Shown here: piece by piece, positions 8,583 to 16,348 of the stretch | How the letters are laid out: each line of letters opens with the position of its first letter | Position numbering within the stretch: the stretch's first letter is position 1 | DNA from: Williamsia sp. 1138 | GTDB lineage: Bacteria; Actinomycetota; Actinomycetes; Mycobacteriales; Mycobacteriaceae | NCBI RefSeq assembly: GCF_002095435.2 | Contig: NZ_MJEJ02000034.1 | Location: forward strand, 55,091 to 119,090 | Direction: 5' to 3' | DNA length: 64,000 bases | The notes under the pieces: model-generated | What the model saw: only the letters and a program-made list of their open reading frames with translations | What the model was told of the DNA's origin: nothing | Database searches by the model: none | Program-made: the position numbers and the translations under genes

Positions 8583-9659
8583 TTATGCCGGTGTGGGGGT
8601 GAAGCGCTTGCGTAAGGCCAGGGACACGTACACCAGGGCGACCAGGACCGGGACTTCGATGAGCGGGCCGACCACACCGGCCAACGCTTGCCCGGAGGTG
8701 ACGCCGTAGGTGGCGATCGCGACGGCGATCGCGAGCTCGAAGTTGTTGCCCGCGGCGGTAAACGCCAGGGTGGTGGTGCGTTCGTACCCCAAACCCATGA
8801 CGGCCCCGAGGGCGTACCCGCCGCCCCACATGACAGCGAAGTACACCAGCAGTGGCAGCGCGATCCGCACCACGTCCCAGGGCTTGGAGGTGATCTGGTC
8901 GCCTTGGAGTGCGAACAAGATGACGATGGTGAACAGCAACCCGTACAGCGCCCACGGCCCGATGCGGGGCAGGAACTTCTCCTCGTACCACCTGCGGCCC
9001 TTGGCCTTCTCGCCGTAGCGGCGGGTCAAGAACCCCGCCAGCAAAGGGATGCCGAGAAATATCAGGACAGACTTGGCGATCTGCCAGGGCGAGGTGTCGA
9101 TGGTGGTCTGTTCCAGGCCGAGCCATCCCGGCAGGACCGACAGGTAGAACCAGCCCAAGATCGCGAACATGAACACCTGGAACACCGAGTTGATCGCCAC
9201 CAGCACTGCGGCGGCTTCGCGGTCGCCGCAGGCCAGGTCGTTCCAGATGATGACCATGGCGATGCACCGGGCTAACCCGACGATGATCAGTCCGGTCCGA
9301 TACTCGGGCAGGTCGGGCAGCATGAGCCAGGCCAGGGCGAACATCAACGCCGGGCCCAGGACCCAGTTCAGCGCCAGCGACCCGATCAAAAGTTTGCGGT
9401 CGCCGGTGACGGTGTCGAGGCGGTCGTAGCGAACTTTCGCCAGGACCGGGTACATCATGATCAGCAACCCGATCGCAATCGGCAGCGAGATGCCGTCGAT
9501 CTCGACCGCGCTCACCACGTCGTCCAGGCCCGGAATCAGTCGGCCCAGCAGCAGACCGGCAACCATCGCCACCCCGATCCACACCGGCAAGAACCGGTCC
9601 AGGGTGGACAGTTTGCCGACCACGGCCGGCTGGTCCGAGGTGGCCGCGGCGGTGCTCAT
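8583..9659 (-). CDS. acr3: Arsenite efflux carrier Acr3
   Basis: A 358-residue, ten-helix membrane protein of the Acr3 branch of the BASS superfamily. Characteristic stretches are MYPVLAKVRYD (helix 2 end), LNWVLGPALMFALAWLM, and GLARCIAMVIIWNDLA with the conserved Cys required for As(III) transport, and the late GNNFELAIAVAIATYG. It exports arsenite produced by ArsC. The start overlaps arsR by four bases. Length and motifs are normal for the family. Confidence 0.94.
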   Translation of the reverse strand: MSTAAATSDQPAVVGKLSTLDRFLPVWIGVAMVAGLLLGRLIPGLDDVVSAVEIDGISLPIAIGLLIMMYPVLAKVRYDRLDTVTGDRKLLIGSLALNWVLGPALMFALAWLMLPDLPEYRTGLIIVGLARCIAMVIIWNDLACGDREAAAVLVAINSVFQVFMFAILGWFYLSVLPGWLGLEQTTIDTSPWQIAKSVLIFLGIPLLAGFLTRRYGEKAKGRRWYEEKFLPRIGPWALYGLLFTIVILFALQGDQITSKPWDVVRIALPLLVYFAVMWGGGYALGAVMGLGYERTTTLAFTAAGNNFELAIAVAIATYGVTSGQALAGVVGPLIEVPVLVALVYVSLALRKRFTPTPA

Positions 9660-10042
9660 GCGGTCACCAACGACGTGTCTGCGGTGGGATCGGCGGCACT
9701 AAGCACCGACGACAACTGTTGCAGGGCAGCAGGAATTACCCAGTAGTACACCCAGGTGCCGCGCCGTTCGCAGTCGAGCAGGCCCGCCTGACGGAGCACC
9801 TTGAGATGGTGCGAGATCGTCGGCTGCGACAGATCGAACGAGTCGGAGATGTCGCACACGCACGCCTCTCCGCCGGCGTGACTGGCCACCAGGCTCAACA
9901 ACCGCAACCGCACCGGATCGCCGAGCGCTTTGAACATCACCGACAGGTCGCCGGCCCACTCGGCCGATAGCGGCTCACGCAGCAGCGGGGAACAGCACTG
10001 CCCGCTGGGCGCATCGGAGGGCGGGAGATCTTGTTTCGACAT
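9656..10042 (-). CDS. arsR: ArsR-family repressor of the acr3-arsC operon
   Basis: A 128-residue winged-helix repressor. EACVCDISDSFDLSQPTISHHLK contains the As(III) site CxC (Cys61, Cys63) and the recognition helix. A second pair, QCCSP (16-17), may be the third ligand source. It is the first gene of the operon arsR-acr3-arsC-arsC-like, and the ATG overlaps nothing upstream. A small dyad immediately before the start (10044-10057) would allow autorepression. Confidence 0.9.
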   Translation of the reverse strand: MSKQDLPPSDAPSGQCCSPLLREPLSAEWAGDLSVMFKALGDPVRLRLLSLVASHAGGEACVCDISDSFDLSQPTISHHLKVLRQAGLLDCERRGTWVYYWVIPAALQQLSSVLSAADPTADTSLVTA

Positions 10043-10058
10043 ACGTCTATATTGACGC
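10043..10058. promoter_or_regulatory. Putative ArsR operator and -10 of the arsR-acr3 operon
   Basis: Read on the minus strand this is a short dyad, GCGTCAATATAGACGT, whose centre doubles as a TATAGA -10 hexamer only a few bases from the arsR ATG. That predicts a leaderless or near-leaderless message repressed by its own product. Confidence 0.45.
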
Positions 10059-10151
10059 TTGCCGAATCAGCGGTCAAATGAACAGCTCCTGAACGCAAAA
10101 TGGCTGGCCGCGGGGGCGGGGGGAGGCGGCTCGTCGGCCACTGGGCCGGGG

Positions 10152-11141
10152 TTAGGTGGGAACAGGCTCGGCGCTCGGTATCAGCCGGGGTATCACGCGG
10201 ACGTAGATGACCATCCCGATGACTTCGATGAGGGTTTGGGTGACGACAACGGCGGCGGCGAGTTCGAGACCGTCGGGCAGCGCCAAAGCCAGCGGCAGCA
10301 CGACCAGGGAGTTGCGGGTGGCGCCGGAGAACGCGATGGCGCGGCTGCCCCCGACATCGAGACGAAAGGCTGCCGATAGGGCTTTGCCGGCGTAGGCCAT
10401 CACGATCAGGAACACGATGTAGAAGGGGATGACAGCAGCGACGTCGGTGAGGTTGTCTCTGATGGCAGGGATCTGCGAGGCGACGACGATCGCGAGGACG
10501 GCGACCATCAGCGGCACCATCAGGGTGCTCGCCCCCGCGGACACGGCGCGGCCGGCGGGCCGGCGTGCTGCCCAGGCCTGGGTGGTCCAGGCCAAGATCA
10601 GGGGGATCACGATCAAGATCAGGAACGCTTCGAGGAACGGGCCGACCTCCACGACCTCGGCGAGGTCTGAGCCCATGAACAGCAGCAAAAACAGTGGCAG
10701 CAATATCATTTGGGCAATCAGCAACAACGGTGTGGAGGCCAGGAGGCGGTCACTGCTGCCGCCGGCGAGACCGGAGAACACGATGACGTAGTCCACGCAC
10801 GGACACAGCAGCACCAGCAGCACCCCGACGCGGACGGCCTGATCGGTGGGTAGCAGGAAGAACATCGCAGCGACCACCACCGGAACAACAACGAAGTTGA
10901 TGACCAACGCCGCCGACAGAAACCGCCCGTCGCGTAACGACCGTGCCAGATCGGCGGCCGGTACCTGCAGGAATGTCACATACAACAACGCACCCAGGAC
11001 CGGGTTGATCGCGTGCTCAAGAAACGGGGCCAGGCCGGGAGCAGCCAGGCCGATGCCCGCTCCGGCGACCATCGCCAGTAGATAGATCACCACCTGATGG
11101 TGTTCCATCCGATCAACCAGCCTCACTGGTGATGTCGACAC
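10152..11141 (-). CDS. BASS-family arsenic-resistance carrier
   Basis: A 329-residue polytopic protein of the bile acid:sodium symporter/arsenite carrier superfamily, more distant from the Acr3 at 8583-9659. Typical features are LLVLLCPCVDYVIVFSGLAGG (Cys pair in a helix break) and FSGATRNSLVVLPLALALP, the second BASS crossover motif. NCBI names such proteins arsenic resistance proteins; the true substrate is uncertain. It is transcribed alone, 110 bp upstream of arsR and in the same direction, with its own promoter region before 11141. Confidence 0.8.
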   Translation of the reverse strand: MSTSPVRLVDRMEHHQVVIYLLAMVAGAGIGLAAPGLAPFLEHAINPVLGALLYVTFLQVPAADLARSLRDGRFLSAALVINFVVVPVVVAAMFFLLPTDQAVRVGVLLVLLCPCVDYVIVFSGLAGGSSDRLLASTPLLLIAQMILLPLFLLLFMGSDLAEVVEVGPFLEAFLILIVIPLILAWTTQAWAARRPAGRAVSAGASTLMVPLMVAVLAIVVASQIPAIRDNLTDVAAVIPFYIVFLIVMAYAGKALSAAFRLDVGGSRAIAFSGATRNSLVVLPLALALPDGLELAAAVVVTQTLIEVIGMVIYVRVIPRLIPSAEPVPT

Positions 11142-11228
11142 GCGTCTCCTTCGAGGTCTCTGTGGAATGAGCAGGTTTTTTTCGATCCCCGACGCCGGTG
11201 AGCGCGGGGCCGTGCATCGCCGGGTGGT

Positions 11229-11519
11229 TCAGCGATCACGGGTGGGGATTGTGGGCGAGTCGAGGTCAACCGGGCCCGCGGGCGAGGAGGTGCACGCCCC
11301 GGCGCGGCGCCGGCGGCCTAGCTCGAGGACGATGCCCGCCGCCGCCGCTACCGCGACAACCATCAGCAGGGCAGGGAGCCACAGGGACCCGGCCAAGCCT
11401 GCGACGCCGATCCCGCCGAGGATCGCGAGCAGCGGCCCGGCGCAACAGAGAGCGCAAGCGCCCACCAGACCGGCCAAGACCGTGGCCGGTGCCCGCCACG
11501 ATCGGCTCGGGGCGCTCAC
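11229..11519 (-). CDS. Small di-cysteine membrane protein, MerR-coupled
   Basis: A 96-residue protein with two hydrophobic helices (about 10-35 and 42-66). The first contains GACALCCAGPLLAILGGIG: a Cys-Cys pair followed by Gly-Pro, like the metal-passing site of MerT/MerC-type transporters though the family is not certain. The start overlaps the end of the merR-type gene by four bases, so the two are co-translated. A role in moving the metal or metalloid sensed by the regulator is an inference. Confidence 0.65.
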   Translation of the reverse strand: MSAPSRSWRAPATVLAGLVGACALCCAGPLLAILGGIGVAGLAGSLWLPALLMVVAVAAAAGIVLELGRRRRAGACTSSPAGPVDLDSPTIPTRDR

Positions 11520-12322
11520 GCCACCTCCCCGAACAGCTCGGCCATCAGTGGCTGGGCATCGCGGGGTGCACGAACCTGCACCGAGGCGCCGCCATCAGCG
11601 ATGCGCAGGGTGAACTCATAGAACGAACAGCATTGTTGCTCTGCGGCAATCAGATACGCGAGCTGACTGATCAACGCGGCATCGGTACCGAAGCCGATCT
11701 CCAAACCGACACTGGCCGGATCGGTCTCCACAGGCCGGCGGTAGCGGGCATGACCGAGGACCTCGCGCCACTGCAGCGTCCGCTCGCCCAGGTCATCGCT
11801 GCTCAACGTGCACGCGATAGCCGGCCCCACTTCAGCTGGGGACGGGCAAGCAGTGACGCTCACGTCGGTGAGCCCAAGGTCGGCCACCCCCGGCGCTGGC
11901 GCCGCCGCCGGACCGGTGTCGGTGATCATGCATCCGCAGCCGGGACCACACCCACCTGCAGGGGCCTGGCCGGCGAGCTCTGAGCGCACCGTGCGCAACC
12001 GGTCGGCGAACGCCGAAAGCTCAGCAAGACGATGCTCGGTGTCGGTGATCTGCTGATCAATTAGCGGTGCCAGCTGTGTGCGCACCGATGCGCACACCCC
12101 GGACTGCCACGCCCCCAATAGGTCTCGGATCTCATCGAGTGCCAACCCCATCAATTTGGCCGACGAAATGAACGCCAACCGATCGACCGCGCCCTGATCG
12201 TAGATCCGGTATCCCGACGGGGTCCGATCAGCAGTCAGCAGACCCGAATCTTCATAAAAACGCAGCGTCGAGGTGGGCACACCCGCCCGCTGCGCCAACT
12301 CGGAAATGCGATAGGTCGTCAT
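11516..12322 (-). CDS. MerR-family regulator with Cys-rich C-terminal domain
   Basis: 268 residues, about twice the usual MerR length. The N-terminus is a classical winged helix (YRISELAQRAGVPTSTLRFYE, then SGYRIYD), followed by the dimerisation helix and a Cys cluster GGCGPGCGCM (about 123-132) where MerR proteins bind metal. Residues 150-268 form an extra domain with YLIAAEQQCCSFYEFTLRI near its end, known from other actinobacterial MerR fusions but of unknown ligand. It heads a two-gene operon, and its own promoter carries a perfect MerR-type dyad. Confidence 0.85.
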   Translation of the reverse strand: MTTYRISELAQRAGVPTSTLRFYEDSGLLTADRTPSGYRIYDQGAVDRLAFISSAKLMGLALDEIRDLLGAWQSGVCASVRTQLAPLIDQQITDTEHRLAELSAFADRLRTVRSELAGQAPAGGCGPGCGCMITDTGPAAAPAPGVADLGLTDVSVTACPSPAEVGPAIACTLSSDDLGERTLQWREVLGHARYRRPVETDPASVGLEIGFGTDAALISQLAYLIAAEQQCCSFYEFTLRIADGGASVQVRAPRDAQPLMAELFGEVA

Positions 12323-12329
12323 GGAAGCA

Positions 12330-12361
12330 ACGGTAAACCTTCAACACGAGTTGAAGGTCAA
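12330..12361 (-). promoter_or_regulatory. MerR-type promoter with long spacer
   Basis: On the minus strand, TTGACC (-35, 12361-12356) and TACCGT (-10, 12335-12330) are separated by 20 bp. The spacer region carries the perfect dyad ACCTTCAAC / GTTGAAGGT (12337-12345 and 12350-12358) with a 4-bp centre. An over-long spacer with a dyad in it is the hallmark of MerR-activated promoters. The predicted transcription start falls at the ATG (12322), so the mRNA is probably leaderless. Confidence 0.8.
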
Positions 12362-12721
12362 GCCTGCACGGCTGAACACCCCATAGCTAGCACAAGTGTT
12401 CGATAATTAATTAGAATCCGACCGGCGGGGGCCTGCGACCTCGTAGCCGTGCGATCGAGGCCACCGTCTCCCTGTGTGTGAAGGACCGTGGCAAAAATTC
12501 CCGGCGGGCATAAGAAGTCAAGGAAAACCCCGGTCGTAGATGCGCTCATGTCCCTGTTGAGCCCGGGTCGAAGACGCCCGCGCGGCGGAAAAATGGCAGA
12601 CCGCGGGGTTTGGTCGGCGGGGCCTGGCACCCAGCGCCGCACCCGCCCGTGCTTCAACTCGTGCGCCCCGAGTTCAGTCGGATGGGCAGTGGGATGCCCT
12701 GAGCGCGTGAACATTCGCACA
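12362..12721. other. Intergenic region without a recognisable gene
   Basis: AT-rich near 12400-12415, then GC-rich. An 87-residue frame starting GTG 12488 is open but lacks a ribosome-binding site at proper distance and resembles nothing I know. No other structure stands out before the copC operator at 12722. Confidence 0.4.
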
Positions 12722-12742
12722 AAAACTATGAGATATAGTAGT
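12722..12742. promoter_or_regulatory. BlaI-type operator, copC promoter
   Basis: AAAACTA-N7-TAGTAGT: the right half is perfect and the left keeps ACTA. TATAGT (12734-12739) is a -10 hexamer inside the dyad, and the ATG at 12751 is 12 bp beyond it, so the transcript should start at or within a few bases of the start codon. Confidence 0.7.
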
Positions 12743-12750
12743 TTTGGTTG

Positions 12751-13383
12751 ATGGCAACTGGAACCGTTCATGCTGGCGGGGTACTGGCAAAGGTGGCGGT
12801 CGTGCTCGTCGCACTTGTCGCGGGCCTGGGCGGTGGTGCTGGATCAGCCTCGGCACACAGTTCGTTGGTGTCCTCCACCCCTGCTGCCGATGCGGTGCTC
12901 GATCAGGTACCCAGCTCGATCGAGTTGGTCTTTAATCAGGACATCTCGCAGAGCTTTGCAACAGTGGTGCTCACCGACAGCTCTGGCGAGCAGCGGCAGT
13001 TATCTGAGGTCGCGGTCTCGGGACCGACCGTGAGCGCACCTCTCCAGGCGCCGTTGAAGGCGGGCCGGCACACGATCGGGTATCGGGTGCTCTCGGCCGA
13101 CGGGCATCCGATCACTGGTGAGGTCCCGTTCTCGGTTATCTCGCCCGCGACCGGTAGCGCTCCAGCCAGTGTCGGTCCGAACAGCCCCGCCGGGCAGTCA
13201 GCGGTGCCCAGGATCTCTGCCGGCCCGGCGCCACAGGCCGTCGAAAACTCTACGGGCGGCAAATTGAAGGACAACTGGATCGTGTTTGTGCTGGTCGGTG
13301 GGGCCTTGGTCGGGCTGATAGCTATTGGTGCTTTGCTGGTGTTCAGCTCGGACAGGAATCGCGATGATCGGGATCCGTCTTAG
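12751..13383 (+). CDS. copC: CopC/YcnJ-type exported copper protein, membrane-anchored
   Basis: About 210 residues. A Sec signal ends at SASAHSS, so the mature protein begins with His, the Cu(II) ligand of CopC proteins. The CopC beta-barrel follows (AHSSLVSSTPAADAVL, PSSIELVFNQDI, YRVLSADGHPITGEVPFSV), with the second ligand pair DxH in SADGHP. A Ser/Pro-rich linker and a C-terminal helix (WIVFVLVGGALVGLIAIGALLVF) anchor it outside the membrane. It binds copper for import or for delivery to the oxidase. The ATG at 12751 is preferred over TTG 12748. A paralogue lies at 36158. Confidence 0.88.
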   Translation: MATGTVHAGGVLAKVAVVLVALVAGLGGGAGSASAHSSLVSSTPAADAVLDQVPSSIELVFNQDISQSFATVVLTDSSGEQRQLSEVAVSGPTVSAPLQAPLKAGRHTIGYRVLSADGHPITGEVPFSVISPATGSAPASVGPNSPAGQSAVPRISAGPAPQAVENSTGGKLKDNWIVFVLVGGALVGLIAIGALLVFSSDRNRDDRDPS

Positions 13384-13433
13384 AGTGGGCGTGAGTCAGA
13401 TGTCGCCGACTAGCGTCCGAACGAGATCGACGG

Positions 13434-14411
13434 TTAGGTGATGAAGATGCAGTACACCGCGGACAGGGCGGCCATGGTTATCACTGCCGAGACGGCCGCG
13501 GCTGTGAGAGGCAGTAGAGCTGCGGCGGCGTAGGTCAGGCGGCGAGGGCTCGGTGCGGCGGCGGCGGAGAGTACCTGGAGCCGGCGGTCATTGGTAGCTT
13601 CGATGTCGCGCGCGGTGGGGGCATAGCCCACGGCGTGTACAGCAGGGCTATCGCCTTGTTCGGCAAGGACACGACATAGCGCTGAGCGGACGTCGGCGGG
13701 GCTCGTTCGGCGTGCGGCGGCGCGATCGGCGTCGAGTTCGACGAGCATGGAGATCGCGGCCGGCGCGCGGGTGATCAGCGGCACCATCGGCAGTGTGCGC
13801 GCCAGGATAGCGCACAGCGCCAGGATGCGGTGGTGGCGGCCGTGTAGGTGGGCGCGTTCATGTTCGAGGACAGCGGCGGCTTCTGCAGGGGTCAGGCAGG
13901 TGTTGAGGCCCTCGGTCGCAATGACCAAACCGGGGCTGCCGGCGATGCTGTACGCGAAGGGCAGGGGATGGTCGAGCCACAGCACGGGATAGCGGCTGCC
14001 GGGGTCGTGTTTGGTGCGGGCGACGATGGTCAGTATGTCGTCGTGATAGCCGCGGACCTTGGTGCGGGATCGGTGCTGGCGGCGGCCGACGGCAGTGAAC
14101 CGGCCCAGGAAGAATGTTGCGGCGAGAACCGCTGCGCCGAAGGCTATCTCCGATATCCAGGGGGCCATCGTGTGTTGCGCCGAGCTCAGGCAGCGGATCC
14201 AGATGTCGGTGATGCCCTCGGCGGGAGCGTGATCGGGCCAGGCGACGACCACTACAGCTGAGAGCGCGAGAAAGATGAATGCGGCGATGCTGGCGAGCCA
14301 GCCGACGAGCATCAGGCGCGGTGGGGCGGCGGGCGGATGTAGAGCCAGTACTCGGGGCATGATCACCCCCACCAGGGCGGCCGCCAGGGCCAGCGTCGCC
14401 GCAAGGGTCAC
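13434..14411 (-). CDS. blaR: BlaR/MecR-type M56 membrane protease
   Basis: A 325-residue protein with four hydrophobic segments (about 1-25, 32-57, 86-104, 298-322) and the zinc-protease site HERAH (184-188) in AVLEHERAHLHGRHH, with ELDADRAA downstream supplying the third ligand. M56 proteases cleave or inactivate BlaI repressors on signal. Staphylococcal BlaR1 has an extra penicillin-binding sensor domain of about 250 residues. It is absent here, so the signal is unlikely to be a beta-lactam sensed in that way. The start overlaps blaI by four bases. Confidence 0.88.
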   Translation of the reverse strand: MTLAATLALAAALVGVIMPRVLALHPPAAPPRLMLVGWLASIAAFIFLALSAVVVVAWPDHAPAEGITDIWIRCLSSAQHTMAPWISEIAFGAAVLAATFFLGRFTAVGRRQHRSRTKVRGYHDDILTIVARTKHDPGSRYPVLWLDHPLPFAYSIAGSPGLVIATEGLNTCLTPAEAAAVLEHERAHLHGRHHRILALCAILARTLPMVPLITRAPAAISMLVELDADRAAARRTSPADVRSALCRVLAEQGDSPAVHAVGYAPTARDIEATNDRRLQVLSAAAAPSPRRLTYAAAALLPLTAAAVSAVITMAALSAVYCIFIT

Positions 14412-14806
14412 CGGGCCGCCCGTTTTCTGGGCAGGCTTTTGCGTAGCGCTGCGGTTTCTTCGGGGGTGGCGGTCTGGGCGAAGTGCATCAGGACTGCGGT
14501 CGGGTCGTCGCTGGAATCGAGGATGTCGCGCAGGGTTTGCGAGGTCACCTCTTCGCGGGTGTGTTTCGCGCAGTATTGGTAGGCGCGGCTGACCTTGGTC
14601 CGGGTTAGAAAACCTTTGCTGTGTAGGTTGGTCACGACGGTCAAGATGGTGGTGTAGGCCAGTTTGCGGTCACTGAAGGCTGCGAGGATGTCGTGTACCG
14701 ACAGTGCTTCGGGCGCGGCGTCCCACACGGCGTCCATGACGTCTGCCTCGAGTGTGCCCAGCTGCTTCATGACGTCATTGTCCCCAATGGTCGCCGGGTC
14801 GTCCAC
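14408..14806 (-). CDS. blaI: BlaI/MecI/CopY-family repressor
   Basis: A 132-residue protein with the family layout: a winged helix (LGTLEADVMDAVWDA, then LAYTTILTVVTNLHSKGFL as recognition helix), then the YQYCAKHTREEVTSQTLRDIL dimerisation helix, whose family counterpart is the BlaR cleavage zone. It shares an operon with the upstream M23 peptidase (7 bp) and the downstream M56 protease. Its operon carries a dyad at 16107-16127 that matches seven others in the window, so it is the likely repressor of the whole envelope/copper block. CopY members respond to copper. Confidence 0.92.
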   Translation of the reverse strand: MDDPATIGDNDVMKQLGTLEADVMDAVWDAAPEALSVHDILAAFSDRKLAYTTILTVVTNLHSKGFLTRTKVSRAYQYCAKHTREEVTSQTLRDILDSSDDPTAVLMHFAQTATPEETAALRKSLPRKRAAR

Positions 14807-14813
14807 TGGCGGG

Positions 14814-16040
14814 TCATCCGATGTCGATTCCGCGGTTGCTCAGCCACTGCGCCGGGTCGAGCTTGAGCCCGTCTTGTTGCCAGACCTCGTAGTGCAGGTG
14901 CGGGCCCGTCGAGTAGCCGCGATTTCCGACCGTTGCGATCTGTTCACCGGCTTGGACCCGCTGCCCGGCGCTCACCAGGGTCTCGTTGATGTGCCCGTAG
15001 ACACCGATGGTGCCGTCGTCCTGCAGGACGCGGATCCACAGCCCGAAGCCATCGGCGGGCCCGGATTCGATGATCTCGCCGTCGCTGGTCGAAACCACTG
15101 GAGTGCCAATGACGTTGGCGATATCGAGACCGTAGTGTGTTGTGTCCCAACGTGAACCGTAGCTCGACGTCAGGGTGCCGTAGGTCGGTGCAGCGGTCTT
15201 CGGCCGTGGCGGCGGTGCAGGCTCCGGAGGCGCTCCGCGGTTCGGCTGAACTAGGTCGCGCATCGCGGTGGTCAGCGCATCGAGTGGAGATGCCGCCGCC
15301 GGTGCAGGCGGGGTGGGTGCCGAAGGGCTGCCTGCTTGCGCGGTGACCTGACTGATGGTGGCAGGTGGCGTCGTGGACGAGTCTTGCCCGGCGACGGCCG
15401 GATGGCTACCGACCTGCGAGACGGGCGTGATCGCCGGATGTGGTGGATCGGCGAGCGCGGTGGTGGCGGTACCCCCGGCGGCCAGGAGAACTGCGGCAGC
15501 GACCAGCGACCCGCTGATGCCGGCGGAGGCGACTGACCGCGCCGACGAGACGGGTTTGTACCCGGCGTCGAGTCGTTCGAGATAACTGAACTCGGTTTCT
15601 CTCCGGCGATCGGGCGCCTGGGCGCACAGGGCGCGTTCCCATGGAGCTGCGGGCGCAGCGAAGACGTACCCGGGATCGACGTTCTGGGGACGCGGAGCAC
15701 GCGGCCGCGGTGAGCCACCCGGATGACCAGGTCGACGAAACTGTGGGAGAGCACGAGTCGGCTGCAGCAGCGATGAGGATGACGCTTCCATCGGTCGATT
15801 GCGCGGCGCATGTGGTGGCACCGGAGTCCTCGGTCTCGTGAAGACTGGGACTTCGGGGGCGGCGAAGAGCCGGTGCCGGCCGGACGTCGTCGGCGTCAGC
15901 GGTTTCGGGGTCCGACCGGAGATGGCTATAGAACTCATCTCGGGTGCGCAGTCGTCAGGTTGGGGGCCACGGCCATGTAAGCGGGCGCCGGGCGAAATGT
16001 CGTGGGGCGAAGCCGTGTCAGGTCTGCGATGCCGTGCCAA
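14814..16040 (-). CDS. M23 (LytM-type) peptidoglycan peptidase
   Basis: 408 residues from TTG 16040, which has GAAGGA at ideal spacing; ATG 15938 is an alternative. A long disordered N-terminal part precedes a membrane helix (about 175-195, SLVAAAVLLAAGGTATTALA), then a Pro-rich linker. The catalytic domain (about 290-400) has HYGLDIA (zinc His and Asp) and GPHLHYEVW (HxH), so all zinc ligands are present. It should cut peptide cross-links of the cell wall from the outer face. First gene of the M23-blaI-blaR operon; blaI starts 7 bp after its stop. Confidence 0.86.
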   Translation of the reverse strand: MARHRRPDTASPHDISPGARLHGRGPQPDDCAPEMSSIAISGRTPKPLTPTTSGRHRLFAAPEVPVFTRPRTPVPPHAPRNRPMEASSSSLLQPTRALPQFRRPGHPGGSPRPRAPRPQNVDPGYVFAAPAAPWERALCAQAPDRRRETEFSYLERLDAGYKPVSSARSVASAGISGSLVAAAVLLAAGGTATTALADPPHPAITPVSQVGSHPAVAGQDSSTTPPATISQVTAQAGSPSAPTPPAPAAASPLDALTTAMRDLVQPNRGAPPEPAPPPRPKTAAPTYGTLTSSYGSRWDTTHYGLDIANVIGTPVVSTSDGEIIESGPADGFGLWIRVLQDDGTIGVYGHINETLVSAGQRVQAGEQIATVGNRGYSTGPHLHYEVWQQDGLKLDPAQWLSNRGIDIG

Positions 16041-16106
16041 GGGAAGTCCTTCAGTCCAATCGGGCCGGATGAAACAGTGTGATAACGAGCAGGACTCAAA
16101 CAGGTT

Positions 16107-16127
16107 ACTACTATCTACCTTAGTTTT
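16107..16127. promoter_or_regulatory. BlaI-type operator, M23-blaI-blaR promoter
   Basis: On the plus strand, ACTACTA-N7-TAGTTTT: one half perfect, the other matching TAGT. It lies 67 bp upstream of the M23 start, so BlaI would repress its own operon. Confidence 0.68.
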
Positions 16128-16304
16128 TCATTCTGGCGCCCAAAGTCGCTGTTTATGCTGTTCAGAGGTGCGCGGGTGCAGACGGGTAGCCCTGTGGGTT
16201 CCAGAATTCATGGCTACGTCCAATCCTTGCCCCGTGGTCGAGCGGCTGTGAGATACACCCTCCGGTGTCCTCTCGCAGCGGAACTCTCGGCATGGTTTCC
16301 GTAA

Positions 16305-16325
16305 ACTACTAAAGGTCTTAGTAGT
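16305..16325. promoter_or_regulatory. BlaI-type operator, L,D-transpeptidase promoter
   Basis: A perfect dyad ACTACTA-N7-TAGTAGT, 24 bp before the GTG start. A ribosome-binding site (GAGGAG, 16334-16339) lies between it and the gene. Confidence 0.82.
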
Positions 16326-16348
16326 AGTGCGGTGAGGAGCGTGACCGA

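Noticed and set aside
8305..9582. 425-codon open frame antisense to acr3
   Set aside because: Arg/Pro-rich shadow of the acr3 codons with no start signal or recognisable domain.
12488..12751. 87-residue open frame between merR and copC
   Set aside because: No proper ribosome-binding site or family resemblance, and it overlaps the copC promoter.
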